Assembly: GCF_030519355.1 (NCBI RefSeq)
Contig: NZ_JAUMKC010000006.1
Span: 1-64,000 of the forward strand
Length of the DNA stretch: 64,000 nt
From: Mucilaginibacter sp. L3T2-6
Lineage (GTDB): Bacteria; Bacteroidota; Bacteroidia; Sphingobacteriales; Sphingobacteriaceae
Direction of reading: 5' to 3'
The notes below the pieces were generated by a model. That model searched no databases. It had not been told where the DNA came from and worked only from the letters and a program-made list of their open reading frames with translations. Each line of letters starts with the position of its first letter. The first letter of the stretch is position 1. The translations under genes and the position numbers were made by a program. Shown piece after piece: positions 35,811 through 44,719 of this stretch.

Positions 35811-36347
35811 TTACCCCTTAACTGCCATCACATCCAGCAGCACCTCCAATTCATTTGATATAGTGCTGGTTCCGCCTATACCAAAGTCCTTACGGTTTAT
35901 TTTAAACGACCCCTTAAAAATGTAACCATCGCCCGAAGCGGTTGCTGTAAACGGAAAGGCTATGTTGCGGGTAACATCTTTAATAGTGAGTTTCCCCGAA
36001 ACGTTATAGATTCCGGTTTTGCCCGCTGAGCTAATTCTTGATGACACAAAGCGAATAACCGGGTACTTCTGCACATTAAAATAGCTGACATCACGCAGGT
36101 GGCTGTCTCGCAACGAGTTATCGGTATTCACCGTGTTTGCATCGATAGTTACGTCAAAGCTGCTGCTAACCGGCGACTGTGCATCAAAGTTGATGACACC
36201 CTTAAATCCGCTGAACTTTCCGCTTACTCCGAAGCCCAGGTTTTTGATATTAAACTGCAGCGTAGAACCTTTATCAACAGGTTTATATTGAGCAAAAGCG
36301 AGGTTACAACCCGTCGCAAGCATCAGCATTATAATTACTTTCCTCAT
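35811..36347 (-). CDS. YceI-family periplasmic lipid-binding protein
   Basis: A 178-residue protein, signal peptide to LAFAQ, followed by the YceI lipocalin-like fold: STLQFNIKNLGFGVSGKFSG, VTIDANTVNTDNSLRDSHLR, YFNVQKYPVIRFVS and a C-terminal FKINRKDFGIGG. YceI proteins bind long isoprenoid or amphiphilic lipids such as polyprenyl quinones. The gap to the upstream phosphoesterase gene is 9 bases, so they are co-transcribed. With the cytochrome downstream, a periplasmic quinone or redox role is plausible but unproven. Confidence 0.92.
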   Translation of the reverse strand: MRKVIIMLMLATGCNLAFAQYKPVDKGSTLQFNIKNLGFGVSGKFSGFKGVINFDAQSPVSSSFDVTIDANTVNTDNSLRDSHLRDVSYFNVQKYPVIRFVSSRISSAGKTGIYNVSGKLTIKDVTRNIAFPFTATASGDGYIFKGSFKINRKDFGIGGTSTISNELEVLLDVMAVKG

Positions 36348-36356
36348 GGTTTATCT

Positions 36357-37349
36357 TTATGTCAGTGGACTATCTGTTACGGCGAGTGTGTGGTCATGCT
36401 CCTGGTAGTTTACAGAAGTTAACCCCAGCATACTGCGCAATTTTTCAGCCGGCACCTTCATCGGGCCCGGAGCAGGCGCACTGCCCGGAGCAGGCTGCGG
36501 AAAAGCTGTTGAACATGCCGTGTGGAAAGTAATATTACCTTCAATTTTTTGTATGGTTTGATGGATATGCCCGTTCAGCACAGATACCGAGCCAAAACGC
36601 TTAAGGTAAGACAATGCTACCTCGCTGTCCTGCGTTCCCCAGCCCCATTGAGGGTAAATGGCCCAAAGCGGAATGTGTGCAAAAACCACAATTGGTGTGC
36701 TGCTGCTCAAAGGCTTCAGGTCGTTCTCCAGCCATTTCAATTGTGCGGCGCCAAGATAGCCGAGGCCACCGTCCACATGGTTAGTTACGTTGGCCAAACC
36801 TATAAAATGCACACCATTATAATCATAGCTGTACCAGCCATCGCCTTGTGTGCCTTTCCCAAAACGTTCCAGGTATAACTTGCCATTATCGGTTACATCG
36901 TGCTCGCCGGGTACGTAAAATATCTTTTCAGTTTTTACACTTTTTAGCGATTGTTCCAGCGTGTCGAACTCATCTGCCTGGGCCAAATGGGTAAGGTCGC
37001 CTGTGTGCAAAACGAATGATGGCGCCTTGGGCATTGCATTTATTTTGTCGATGGCTGCCTTTAAAGTTCCTACAACATCCGGATTGGCCGCCTTGTTAAA
37101 GCCAATATGGCTGTCGCTTATCTGTACAAAACTAAAGTCGGATTTAGGGACAACCAGCCCGCTTTTCAATCCGCCGGTGGTTTTATCAATCATCTGGCTC
37201 ATCCCGTATGATTTCAATATACCGCCGCTCATCATCCAGAGTACGCCGGTGCCAGCCCAGGCCATACATTCTAAAAAGCCCCTGCGGTCGATGCCGTCTC
37301 CATTTTTATCGGGGGCATTATTTTCTGCGTGTTCAATGTGCTTATGCAT
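36357..37349 (-). CDS. Tat-exported metallophosphoesterase (calcineurin-like)
   Basis: A 330-residue enzyme with a twin-arginine signal (DRRGFLECMAWAGTGVLW near residue 22) rather than a Sec signal. The dimetal core is present: QISDSHIGF, LHTGDLTHL, VPGEHD, VFAHIPLW and LNGHIHQT. In the third motif Glu replaces the usual Asn of GNH, a variant seen in Tat-exported members. It hydrolyses a phosphate ester or anhydride in the periplasm; substrate unknown. First gene of the phosphoesterase-YceI-cytochrome unit. Confidence 0.87.
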   Translation of the reverse strand: MHKHIEHAENNAPDKNGDGIDRRGFLECMAWAGTGVLWMMSGGILKSYGMSQMIDKTTGGLKSGLVVPKSDFSFVQISDSHIGFNKAANPDVVGTLKAAIDKINAMPKAPSFVLHTGDLTHLAQADEFDTLEQSLKSVKTEKIFYVPGEHDVTDNGKLYLERFGKGTQGDGWYSYDYNGVHFIGLANVTNHVDGGLGYLGAAQLKWLENDLKPLSSSTPIVVFAHIPLWAIYPQWGWGTQDSEVALSYLKRFGSVSVLNGHIHQTIQKIEGNITFHTACSTAFPQPAPGSAPAPGPMKVPAEKLRSMLGLTSVNYQEHDHTLAVTDSPLT

Positions 37350-37927
37350 AATGTTATTTTTTGGTTTATGGTACGAAGGAAAACATTACGCCTCACCTGC
37401 TATAAAACTTTACGCGAACCGCGGGGAATACTTGATGAAATGGGGATTGGCATTTACCATGGCAGACGCAGGGCGATGCCCTTCGCAGACATGTTTATCC
37501 TTACAGGAAATTAAAATGAAATGTATTCAGGCGTCCCAAGCCCTGAAAGAGCGCCAAACCGTCAGCGAAACGACAGCCGTTGACAGGTTTTGAACACGCA
37601 AGGCCTGTGCAAAAAGATGCCGGATATCTTCATGAGATCTAATCGAAGATTATTAATTCTTAAATCACGTATTGGCAGACGGGAAAATCATATTTCCCTG
37701 CTATTGCTTTGACGGCAAATCATCCGGCAAAACCACCTCGTTGCACGACCAGAAGCGGCCTTCAAATTTTTGATAGCGCAGATTTATAGCTGGTCGGATA
37801 AAGACATATCGGAACGTTTTTAGGGTTGATTTGTACCACCGTCAGAAAAAAAACAATCATCCGCATAGGGGTAAACTAAAATTGAAATGTACTATCAGTA
37901 TCAGACACAAAATACAATACAGCAGAT
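37350..37927. other. 578-base region without a confident gene
   Basis: It lies between divergent genes. Frames of more than 60 codons here are antisense extensions of the phosphoesterase gene. A small hairpin (AGGGC-GAT-GCCCT near 37471) and a 23-codon open stretch ending at 37823 were seen. The length exceeds what two promoters need, so it may hold a decayed gene or small RNA, but nothing can be supported. Confidence 0.4.
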
Positions 37928-38602
37928 ATGATAACCGCATTACTTATATGGATCTTCAAAAAATACGGAAAGCCACTTTTAAATAAACACCACATCCGGT
38001 TTGCATTTGCGCCGGTTAAAAGACTATCGATAACTATCATTTTTCTTGCCCTGGGCACGCAGGCTTTTGCGCAGGAACAAATCCTCAATTATAACGTGAT
38101 GCATGGCGACAAAACCGTCGGCCACATGAAACTGCAAAAAACAGTGGAAGGTGATGATACTTTTTTAAAAGTTGCTTCGGATGTTAAAATCCGTTTTGTC
38201 TTCAGCATACAGGTAAACATTCGCGAGGATGCACATTACCGGAACGGTATGCTGATCAGTTCACATGTTTCGCGCATAGTAAACGGCAAACAAAAAGCCA
38301 GTAAGATTACCAAAGCCTGTAATGGATGCTACCAGGTTACTGATGACGGTAAGATAAAGTCAATAGAACAAAAGCAGATTAATAACAACCTTACGCTGAT
38401 GTACCTACAAGAACCGGTAGGTTTATCTCAGGTTTATTCAGACAATTTTCAGCAGTTTGTACGGGTGCGGCCTGTAGACAGTCACACCTACCGGATTGAT
38501 CTGCCTGACGGTAACTATAACTTTTATACCTACACCAACGGCATTTGCAGCAAGGTTGATATCCATCATTCGTTATACAATATTCAAATTCAGCTGGCGT
38601 AA
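37928..38602 (+). CDS. Secreted DUF6134-like protein
   Basis: A 224-residue protein with an unusually long N-terminus: a hydrophobic stretch at 1-10, basic residues, and then a signal-peptide-like segment ending GTQAFAQ near residue 48. The mature part is beta-rich (LNYNVMHGDKTVGHMKLQK, IREDAHYRNGMLISSHVSRIVNG), like the Bacteroidota DUF6134 family of unknown function. It is followed after 2 bases by an epimerase and then an overlapping SDR gene. The real start may lie later than 37928, but no other ATG precedes the signal sequence. Confidence 0.65.
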   Translation: MITALLIWIFKKYGKPLLNKHHIRFAFAPVKRLSITIIFLALGTQAFAQEQILNYNVMHGDKTVGHMKLQKTVEGDDTFLKVASDVKIRFVFSIQVNIREDAHYRNGMLISSHVSRIVNGKQKASKITKACNGCYQVTDDGKIKSIEQKQINNNLTLMYLQEPVGLSQVYSDNFQQFVRVRPVDSHTYRIDLPDGNYNFYTYTNGICSKVDIHHSLYNIQIQLA

Positions 38603-38604
38603 TC

Positions 38605-39585
38605 ATGAGAATACTGGTAACAGGCGCTACAGGATTTATAGGCCGGTATTTATCTTTCAAACTGGCGGAGCAGGGCTATAATGTAGTCGCCCTATGCCGC
38701 AATGTTAATCATCCATACCTCATCCCCCACAAAAATATTACAGCAGTAAAAGGCGATATTTTAGACAGGCCGAGCCTGATATCTGCCATGAAAGACTGCC
38801 AACAGGTTTATCATACTGCGGCGTTAGCCAAAATGTGGCGCCGCGATAAAAACGATTATTATAACATTAATGTAGCTGGCACCCGTAATGTGTTGGAGTT
38901 GGCTATGGATCTATACATCAGCAAAATTGTATATACCTCCACCTGCGGTGTTTGGGGACCAACTATCAAACACCCCATGACCGAAAACGACCCGCGCATT
39001 GATGGTTTTGCAATTGATTATGAGCGCACCAAATACCTGGCAGAGATTGAAACACGCATTTACGCCAATAAAGGATTAAACGTGGTGACGGTGAACCCGT
39101 CGCGCGTTTATGGTGAAGGCCCGATTACTGACAGCAATACCGTCGGCAAAATGATCTATGGTTATTTAAAAGGCAAATGGCGCATCATCCCCGGCAAGGG
39201 CACGCAGGTTTCCAACTATGCTTACCTGGACGATGTGGTAAACGGCCACATTGCAGCTATGGAACAAGGTGAGCCGGGCAACAGGTATATTTTGGGCGGA
39301 GAGGATATCAGCTTTAATACTTTCTTCGACACCCTGCAAAATATTAGCGGCAAAAGCCACAATATGATCAGGCTTCCCCAGCGAATTATAGAAGCCTATA
39401 GCCACTTTGAAAAGCTGAAAACCAGCCTGACCGGTTTGCCGCCTGTGTTTTTACCGGAATTTGCCGCGCGTTTACGCAGAGACCAAAAGTATAGCAGTCA
39501 AAAAGCAATAGCGAAACTAAATTATCATATCACCCCTTTTGCCGAGGGTATGGCTAAAACCATCAATCATATTAAAAATTTATGA
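38605..39585 (+). CDS. NAD-dependent epimerase/dehydratase-type reductase
   Basis: A 326-residue extended SDR. The Rossmann motif GATGFIGRYLS (TGxxGxxG) is at residue 7, the catalytic Tyr139/Lys143 pair is in DYERTKYLAE, and the Ser/Thr is in YTSTCGVWG near 112. VNPSRVYGEGP and a substrate-loop region follow. Sequence style resembles dihydroflavonol-4-reductase-like and 3-beta-hydroxysteroid-dehydrogenase-like enzymes more than sugar-nucleotide epimerases. It is embedded between a secreted DUF6134-like gene and a classical SDR, suggesting a lipid or secondary-metabolite reduction pathway. Confidence 0.85.
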   Translation: MRILVTGATGFIGRYLSFKLAEQGYNVVALCRNVNHPYLIPHKNITAVKGDILDRPSLISAMKDCQQVYHTAALAKMWRRDKNDYYNINVAGTRNVLELAMDLYISKIVYTSTCGVWGPTIKHPMTENDPRIDGFAIDYERTKYLAEIETRIYANKGLNVVTVNPSRVYGEGPITDSNTVGKMIYGYLKGKWRIIPGKGTQVSNYAYLDDVVNGHIAAMEQGEPGNRYILGGEDISFNTFFDTLQNISGKSHNMIRLPQRIIEAYSHFEKLKTSLTGLPPVFLPEFAARLRRDQKYSSQKAIAKLNYHITPFAEGMAKTINHIKNL

Positions 39586-40373
39586 AGCCGTTAACTGCCA
39601 TAGTTACCGGGGCCAGCGAGGGCTTAGGTAAATCGATAGCGCTGGAACTGGCGTCGAGGCAGATCGACCTGGTGCTGGTGTCGCTGCCATCATCCGGCCT
39701 GCCCGAACTGGCAGAATATATTCGCAAAAATCTTGGTGTTAAAGTGACCGTTTTTGAGGCCGATCTGACGTCTGCTGAGAATTGTACTGACCTTTTTGAT
39801 GTGCTAAAACGGCGTAAAGTTACAGCCAACATACTCATCAATAATGCGGGGTTGGGTAATTGGGCCTGGTTCGGGGATATGAACACCGGATTCTATAAAA
39901 AACAAATCGAGCTGAATGTGATTGCCCCGGTGCTGTTAACGCACCTGTTTTTAGCGCAAGTTGACGATGAGCGTACAGCTTACATATTAAACGTAGGCAG
40001 CCTGGCCGGCAGGTTCGTAGTGCCGAAAAAGCAGGTCTATGGGGCTACAAAATCATTCATCAGCTATTTTACCCGCTGCCTGCAATTAGAGATGGATAGT
40101 CAAAACGTAAGCATCAGTTTGCTAAGCCCGGGTGGAATAAATACGAAGCCTGAACTGCTGGTGATGAACCATAATCTGAAGGGAATCGCCAAAGCAACCA
40201 TTACTGAACCTGACCGCGTGGCCTATGAGGCCATACATGGCATGTTTTTAGGAAAAAAAGAAATTATCCCGGGCGGCGTAAATAAGCTCATGGTATTGCT
40301 GAACACCATTTTACCGGGATTTATTAAGGATATGATCATAAAAAGTAATTTGAAACCGGTCGTGAAGATGTGA
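39582..40373 (+). CDS. Classical short-chain dehydrogenase/reductase
   Basis: A 263-residue SDR with TGASEGLGKSIA (residues 9-20), NNAGLGNWAWFG near 87, LNVGSLAG carrying the catalytic Ser, and the Tyr153/Lys157 pair in YGATKSF. An acyl-chain reductase is favoured by the long hydrophobic C-terminus (MVLLNTILPGFIKDMI). It overlaps the epimerase stop by four bases, so expression is coupled. Confidence 0.88.
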   Translation: MKPLTAIVTGASEGLGKSIALELASRQIDLVLVSLPSSGLPELAEYIRKNLGVKVTVFEADLTSAENCTDLFDVLKRRKVTANILINNAGLGNWAWFGDMNTGFYKKQIELNVIAPVLLTHLFLAQVDDERTAYILNVGSLAGRFVVPKKQVYGATKSFISYFTRCLQLEMDSQNVSISLLSPGGINTKPELLVMNHNLKGIAKATITEPDRVAYEAIHGMFLGKKEIIPGGVNKLMVLLNTILPGFIKDMIIKSNLKPVVKM

Positions 40374-40494
40374 AGAGTAATAAATAACCCGTTATTGACG
40401 AGCAGCATGATGTAAAATCCGGGCGTCCGCGATGGGGCAATGCAAGCTGATATGCCCTTAGCGGGCGCCCGGCAACAGCATATAGGCGCCAAAT

Positions 40495-41118
40495 ATGATG
40501 AAAGCGATTATCTTTGAAAGGTATAAACAACCTTTTAAAGTGGAGTACAGCGATAGCACTGTTATAAATTTAATAAGGGAGGGAAGCGGGCAGGCATTCG
40601 AAAAAATATTCAGGGAGTATTTTAAAAGCCTGCATGCGTATGCTTATACGTTTATAAAGGACAATGAACAGGCCGAAGAAATTGTACAGAATGTGTTCTG
40701 CCGCATTTGGGAAAAGCGGGAACAGTTAAAACCCGAGGGCTCATTAAAAGCCTACCTGTACCGCGCAGTACATAACGAAAGCCTCAACTATTTAAAGCAT
40801 CAGAAAACACGCGCTGCTTTCACCATACATCAGGGCAAGGTTGAGGAGCCGGTTGGGGCCGAAGCATCCGAAAAGATATTGGCAGCTGAGCTTGACGGGC
40901 ATATCCGGCAAGCACTGAACGAACTGCCGCAGCAATGCAGGGTTATTTTTCAATTAAGTCGTTTTGAGAATTTAAAATACAAAGAGATTGCCGGCCAGCT
41001 TAACCTTTCAATCAAAACGGTTGAAAACCAGATGGGCAAAGCATTAAAAATATTGAGAACGAAATTAGCCGAGTTTATGCCGGTGATTTTAGTCCTGTTA
41101 GCGAGGTTATATAAATGA
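40495..41118 (+). CDS. ECF RNA polymerase sigma factor (FecI-like)
   Basis: A 207-residue sigma-70 factor with regions 2 (FEKIFREYFKSLHAYAYTFI, AEEIVQNVFCRIWEKREQL) and 4 (LNELPQQCRVIFQLSRFENL, KYKEIAGQLNLSIKTVENQMGKALKIL) and a short linker. It belongs to the Bacteroidota family that pairs with FecR anti-sigma factors. The FecR gene overlaps its stop by four bases. It probably drives its own operon in response to an outer-membrane signal. Confidence 0.92.
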   Translation: MMKAIIFERYKQPFKVEYSDSTVINLIREGSGQAFEKIFREYFKSLHAYAYTFIKDNEQAEEIVQNVFCRIWEKREQLKPEGSLKAYLYRAVHNESLNYLKHQKTRAAFTIHQGKVEEPVGAEASEKILAAELDGHIRQALNELPQQCRVIFQLSRFENLKYKEIAGQLNLSIKTVENQMGKALKILRTKLAEFMPVILVLLARLYK

Positions 41119-42098
41119 GCAAAAAAGATAACCATATTAATGACGACCTGCTGGTGAAATACCTGCTTGGCGAAACCGATGCTACCGAAAGCCGCGAGGC
41201 GGAGCTATGGATAAACGCCGGCGACGCCAACAAAAAATATTACGAGGGCATTAAGCTGATCTGGCAGGAAAGTGAGCGCATCGCTGCTACCAACGACCCA
41301 GATGAGGATGGCGCATGGCATCGCCTGCAAAAAAGGATAAATACCGGAAAGACGGATGAGCTGCCTGTCAGGAACGTGAAACCTGCCGGCAAGTTTATCT
41401 GGCTAAAAATCGCGGCATCGGTAATATTGATCAGCACTATAGGATATTTTGCCTATAATCAATTCTGGAGTACGAGTTCTGTCAGCAAAAGCGCCGGGCA
41501 GGAAACATTAACCCAGAGCCTGCCCGACGGCTCATCCGTAACGTTAAACAGCGGCTCAGAAATCATATATCCGGCGCATTTTAGGGGAGAGCAACGCCTG
41601 GTGCAGTTAAAGGGTGAAGGCTTCTTCAAAATCACGCCGGATAAAACAAAACCTTTCATAATTAAAGTGAATGCTGTCACAGTTAGCGTGGTGGGCACGT
41701 CTTTTAATGTAAAGAACGTAAAGGGTAAAACTGAAGTGATAGTTGCAACCGGAATTGTAAAAGTAAATTTGCATGGGAGGGAGGTACTGCTTCGCCCCGG
41801 CGAAAAGGTTACAGCTGATGAAAACAGCGCTAGCCTGTTGGTGCAAAAAAACAAGGGCAGCTTGTATAATTATTATATCACTAAAGAACTGGTTTGCGAT
41901 GCCACGCCGCTCTCTGAACTGGTTGATAAGCTGAACCAGGTTTACAACAGCAATATTAGCATAGCTGAACCCAAACTGCGCAGCTTACCCATCACGACTA
42001 CCTTTAAAGGGCAATCTCTTCAGCAGATATTGAATGTTATTGCCCAAACTTTTAAGATTAAGGTGGAAACCAGGGGCGGCCAAATTCTTTTAAAATAA
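41115..42098 (+). CDS. FecR-family anti-sigma factor
   Basis: A 327-residue single-pass membrane protein. An N-terminal cytoplasmic helical domain (LVKYLLGETDATESREAELWI) binds the sigma factor, and a transmembrane helix (~97-113, IWLKIAASVILISTIGYFAY) follows. Residues ~125-220 carry the FecR beta-helix part (TQSLPDGSSVTLNSGSEIIY, TSFNVKNVKGKTEVIVATGIVKV). The C-terminal DUF4974-like domain ends LRSLPITTTFKGQSLQQILN followed by VIAQTF, a fold related to the STN domain. It transmits an envelope signal to the ECF factor encoded just upstream. Confidence 0.92.
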   Translation: MSKKDNHINDDLLVKYLLGETDATESREAELWINAGDANKKYYEGIKLIWQESERIAATNDPDEDGAWHRLQKRINTGKTDELPVRNVKPAGKFIWLKIAASVILISTIGYFAYNQFWSTSSVSKSAGQETLTQSLPDGSSVTLNSGSEIIYPAHFRGEQRLVQLKGEGFFKITPDKTKPFIIKVNAVTVSVVGTSFNVKNVKGKTEVIVATGIVKVNLHGREVLLRPGEKVTADENSASLLVQKNKGSLYNYYITKELVCDATPLSELVDKLNQVYNSNISIAEPKLRSLPITTTFKGQSLQQILNVIAQTFKIKVETRGGQILLK

Positions 42099-42103
42099 AA
42101 CGG

Positions 42104-43849
42104 ATGCATTTTAAACTGTCGCCAGGCTTCAGGGTGGGTCTGCTATTATTTTTTGTGGTTGCCTTATTGCCTTGTCATGCCCAATCAGTGTTAAACCGCA
42201 ATATCACGATGAACGTGACGGGGCAGCGTTTGGGGAGCGTTCTGCGTCTGATGGAAGAACGCGGCAAATTCCAATTCTCCTACAACAGCAACCTAATTAA
42301 GCAGGATAGCGTTGTGGATATACACGTTGCTAATCAGACCGTTAAAGATGCGCTCGATAAGCTGCTTAGTAATCGCTTTGAGTACCGCGAAGCTGAAAAT
42401 TTCGTAATACTGCGCTATGCTCCTATGCAGCTGAAAATGGTTACTGATAAATTTTCGACTGAAGGGCAAACTTGCATCATCAGCGGGTATGTTGCTGATG
42501 AACAGAATGGCAGAAAGCTCGAAAATGCGAGCGTTTTTAGCCGGCGGACATTAGAGTCAACACTCACCAGTGCCGACGGGCACTTTGAACTGAAGGTTAA
42601 GAACGAAAGCCAGCCGGTAGTGCTTACGGTAAGCAAGGAGAATTATAAAGATACGTCGGTGATTTTTCTCTCGGAACTCAAAGTGATCAACGATAATCAG
42701 AGCAGCGCCAGCAGCAACAGTGGCGGTTTCAGTTATCTGCCCGGCGATTTGTCAAAAGTGGAAAATACCCGGCTTGGCCGCCTGTTTGTTACTTCAAAAC
42801 AAAAGATACAATCGCTTAATCTTGGCGGCCTGATCAAGGAAGCGCCGTTCCAGGCCTCGCTGGTACCGGGTTTGGGGACACATGGCTCCCTGAGCGGACA
42901 GGTGGTCAATACCGTCTCCTTAAATTTGGCCGGCGGTTATAATGCCGGTGTTAATGGTGCAGAGATAGGATTGTTTAACCTGGATAAAAGCGATGTGAAG
43001 TCCTTTCAGCTAGGTGTGTTGTTTAATACGGTCGGCGGCTCGGTAAAAGGTGTGCAAATTGGCGGTGCATTTAACCAGGTGCTGTCAGACGTTAAAGCGG
43101 TACAAATAGGCGGGGCATTCAATAATGCGGAGGGCGAAGTTGATGGTATACAGGCTGCGCTCGCGTTTAATAATGCCGGGGGATTAAATGGGTTCCAGTC
43201 AGCTGCTTTAAATATCACCAGTAAAAAGTCATCGGGTATACAGTTCGGTCTAATGAATATAGCAGAACAGGAATTCAGGGGCATTCAGATAGGCGGCTTG
43301 TTTAATTACGCCAAAAATTTGCATGGCATTCAATTGGGTCTCATCAATGCATCTGATTATTCCTCGGGTTTTAGCCTCGGCTTTATCAACCTGGTGCAGC
43401 ACGGTTATCAGCAATTGATCGTAAACAGCAATGAGAGCACCGATTTAAATGTGCTTTACAAAACCGGTACGCGATATTTCTACAACGTCTTATTGGCCGG
43501 AACAAACCTAAGGAAAGACAAAAAGCTTTACGCCTACGGCCTTGGTTATGGCAATGAGCTGCCGGTATTTAATTTCCTGGCATTTAACACCGAAATTACC
43601 GCACGGAACCTTAACCAGGGCAGCGGCCGGTACCTTAACCTGCTTTGGCGGATTGACGAATCGATAAATATTAAGGTCGGCCCATTAAAGCTGATGGCGG
43701 GCCCTTCACTTAACTTCTATTACAATCAACAGCCAAAAGCTATCCCAGGCTATATTTATGTACCTGATCTGCCGAATCATTACCCAACTAATAATCCGAA
43801 GTATACGAGGTGGATTGGATGGACTGTAGGGGTGGGAATATTTAATTAG
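42104..43849 (+). CDS. STN-domain protein with carboxypeptidase-like domain and G-x-Q-I-G-G surface repeats
   Basis: A 581-residue exported protein. After the signal peptide (to LPCHAQ) comes an STN domain (residues ~30-105; GQRLGSVLRLMEERGKFQFS, VKDALDKLLS), then a carboxypeptidase-regulatory-like beta sandwich (~120-190). From ~255 to 430 about eight units of 20-25 residues have the core GVQIGGAFN, like LA_2272-type surface repeats, and a beta-rich tail ends GWTVGVGIFN. No plug or TonB barrel is present. As third gene of the sigma/anti-sigma operon it occupies the slot normally held by a TonB-dependent transducer. Confidence 0.75.
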   Translation: MHFKLSPGFRVGLLLFFVVALLPCHAQSVLNRNITMNVTGQRLGSVLRLMEERGKFQFSYNSNLIKQDSVVDIHVANQTVKDALDKLLSNRFEYREAENFVILRYAPMQLKMVTDKFSTEGQTCIISGYVADEQNGRKLENASVFSRRTLESTLTSADGHFELKVKNESQPVVLTVSKENYKDTSVIFLSELKVINDNQSSASSNSGGFSYLPGDLSKVENTRLGRLFVTSKQKIQSLNLGGLIKEAPFQASLVPGLGTHGSLSGQVVNTVSLNLAGGYNAGVNGAEIGLFNLDKSDVKSFQLGVLFNTVGGSVKGVQIGGAFNQVLSDVKAVQIGGAFNNAEGEVDGIQAALAFNNAGGLNGFQSAALNITSKKSSGIQFGLMNIAEQEFRGIQIGGLFNYAKNLHGIQLGLINASDYSSGFSLGFINLVQHGYQQLIVNSNESTDLNVLYKTGTRYFYNVLLAGTNLRKDKKLYAYGLGYGNELPVFNFLAFNTEITARNLNQGSGRYLNLLWRIDESINIKVGPLKLMAGPSLNFYYNQQPKAIPGYIYVPDLPNHYPTNNPKYTRWIGWTVGVGIFN

Positions 43850-43879
43850 TCCTTAATCGCCGCCCGGGTAATCGTGCTG

Positions 43880-43980
43880 CGGGTAAAAAATATCGAACAC
43901 CGAATTTTGAATATCGGATACTGAAGGAAAAAACACTTCGGCGTTGGATATTCGAAATTCATTATTCGATATTATTTCCC
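43880..43980. repeat. A/T-rich degenerate inverted repeats downstream of the STN gene
   Basis: GAATATCGGATACTGAAG is followed by CTTCGGCGTTGGATATTC, an imperfect hairpin (13 of 18 pairs). A further CGAAATTCATTATTCG palindrome-like unit follows. It may serve as terminator or be an interspersed repeat; no gene is present. Confidence 0.35.
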
Positions 43981-44070
43981 TTAACTTAATGACATTGACC
44001 TGCGGCACGCAATGCTTTTTTGGAAGGCTCTAAAATTCAGGAAACATCAACCGTATATCCTTTAAAATAT

Positions 44071-44652
44071 TTATTTCAACGCAGCCAATGCCACTTCCGC
44101 AATATCTTCCAGGGCTTTCTTCGGCGTACCCATTCGTGCGGCTACTTTTATAGCGGTAATGTTTCCAAATATAAAACGGGCGAGGGCACGGGCCTCCGCT
44201 TTTTTGGAGAACTGCCCTTCGTGCTGGCCCTTTTCAATCAATTTGGTCAGCGCATCTTCAACGCTCTTATTATTTTTATTGACGATGTCGCCTATTACAG
44301 GGTCGGTTCCTGACAGCTCAACAGCGGTGTTCACCATCAGACAGCCTTTCAGCAAGGTATCTTCCGTACTTTCTTGTATCAAACCGCTGAACACCTGCTT
44401 TAATGCCTTTTTAGGATTATCTGCCTTTGCAAGCATCGCTATCATTGCGTTAGTCTGCTTTAACTGATAGTGTTTTAACGATTTGGTAAAAAGCGTTTTT
44501 TTATCGGTATAGGTATTGTACAAACTTGAGCGGTTGATGCCCAGTGCATCCACCAGATCCTGCGCAGAGGTAGCGTTGTATCCCTTCTGCCAAAAAAGGT
44601 TTACTGCTTTTTCCAGCAATTCATCTTCGTCAAATTCTTTATTTCTGCCCAC
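44071..44652 (-). CDS. TetR-family transcriptional repressor
   Basis: A 193-residue regulator: TetR helix-turn-helix ELLEKAVNLFWQKGYNATSA, QDLVDALGINRSSLYNTYTDK (residues ~10-50), then a helical ligand domain ending KKALEDIAEVALAALK. The pattern matches the subfamily with a C-terminal domain like YezE/AcuR types that sense quinones or electrophiles. A 36-bp palindrome lies 22 bases before its start, and near-copies flank the start of the SDR gene, so it should repress both. Confidence 0.9.
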   Translation of the reverse strand: MGRNKEFDEDELLEKAVNLFWQKGYNATSAQDLVDALGINRSSLYNTYTDKKTLFTKSLKHYQLKQTNAMIAMLAKADNPKKALKQVFSGLIQESTEDTLLKGCLMVNTAVELSGTDPVIGDIVNKNNKSVEDALTKLIEKGQHEGQFSKKAEARALARFIFGNITAIKVAARMGTPKKALEDIAEVALAALK

Positions 44653-44673
44653 GGTAACGTAATGTTATACAAA

Positions 44674-44709
44674 TATACCGAATTGAAACAATCGTTTCAA
44701 TTCGGTATA
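44674..44709. promoter_or_regulatory. 36-bp palindrome upstream of tetR (operator 1)
   Basis: Two perfect 16-base arms surround AATC; the core is TTGAAACAATCGTTTCAA (44683-44700). It lies between the SDR stop and the TetR start, so it can act both as operator and as part of the SDR terminator. Confidence 0.75.
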
Positions 44710-44719
44710 AATTTTTTTA

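Noticed and set aside
36961..37593. 210-codon plus-strand frame
   Set aside because: It lies mostly antisense to the conserved metallophosphoesterase gene and has no recognisable domain.
37749..37823. Short frame resembling an IS-type transposase segment
   Set aside because: About 23 codons with only loose resemblance, and no terminal repeats or other transposase motifs nearby.
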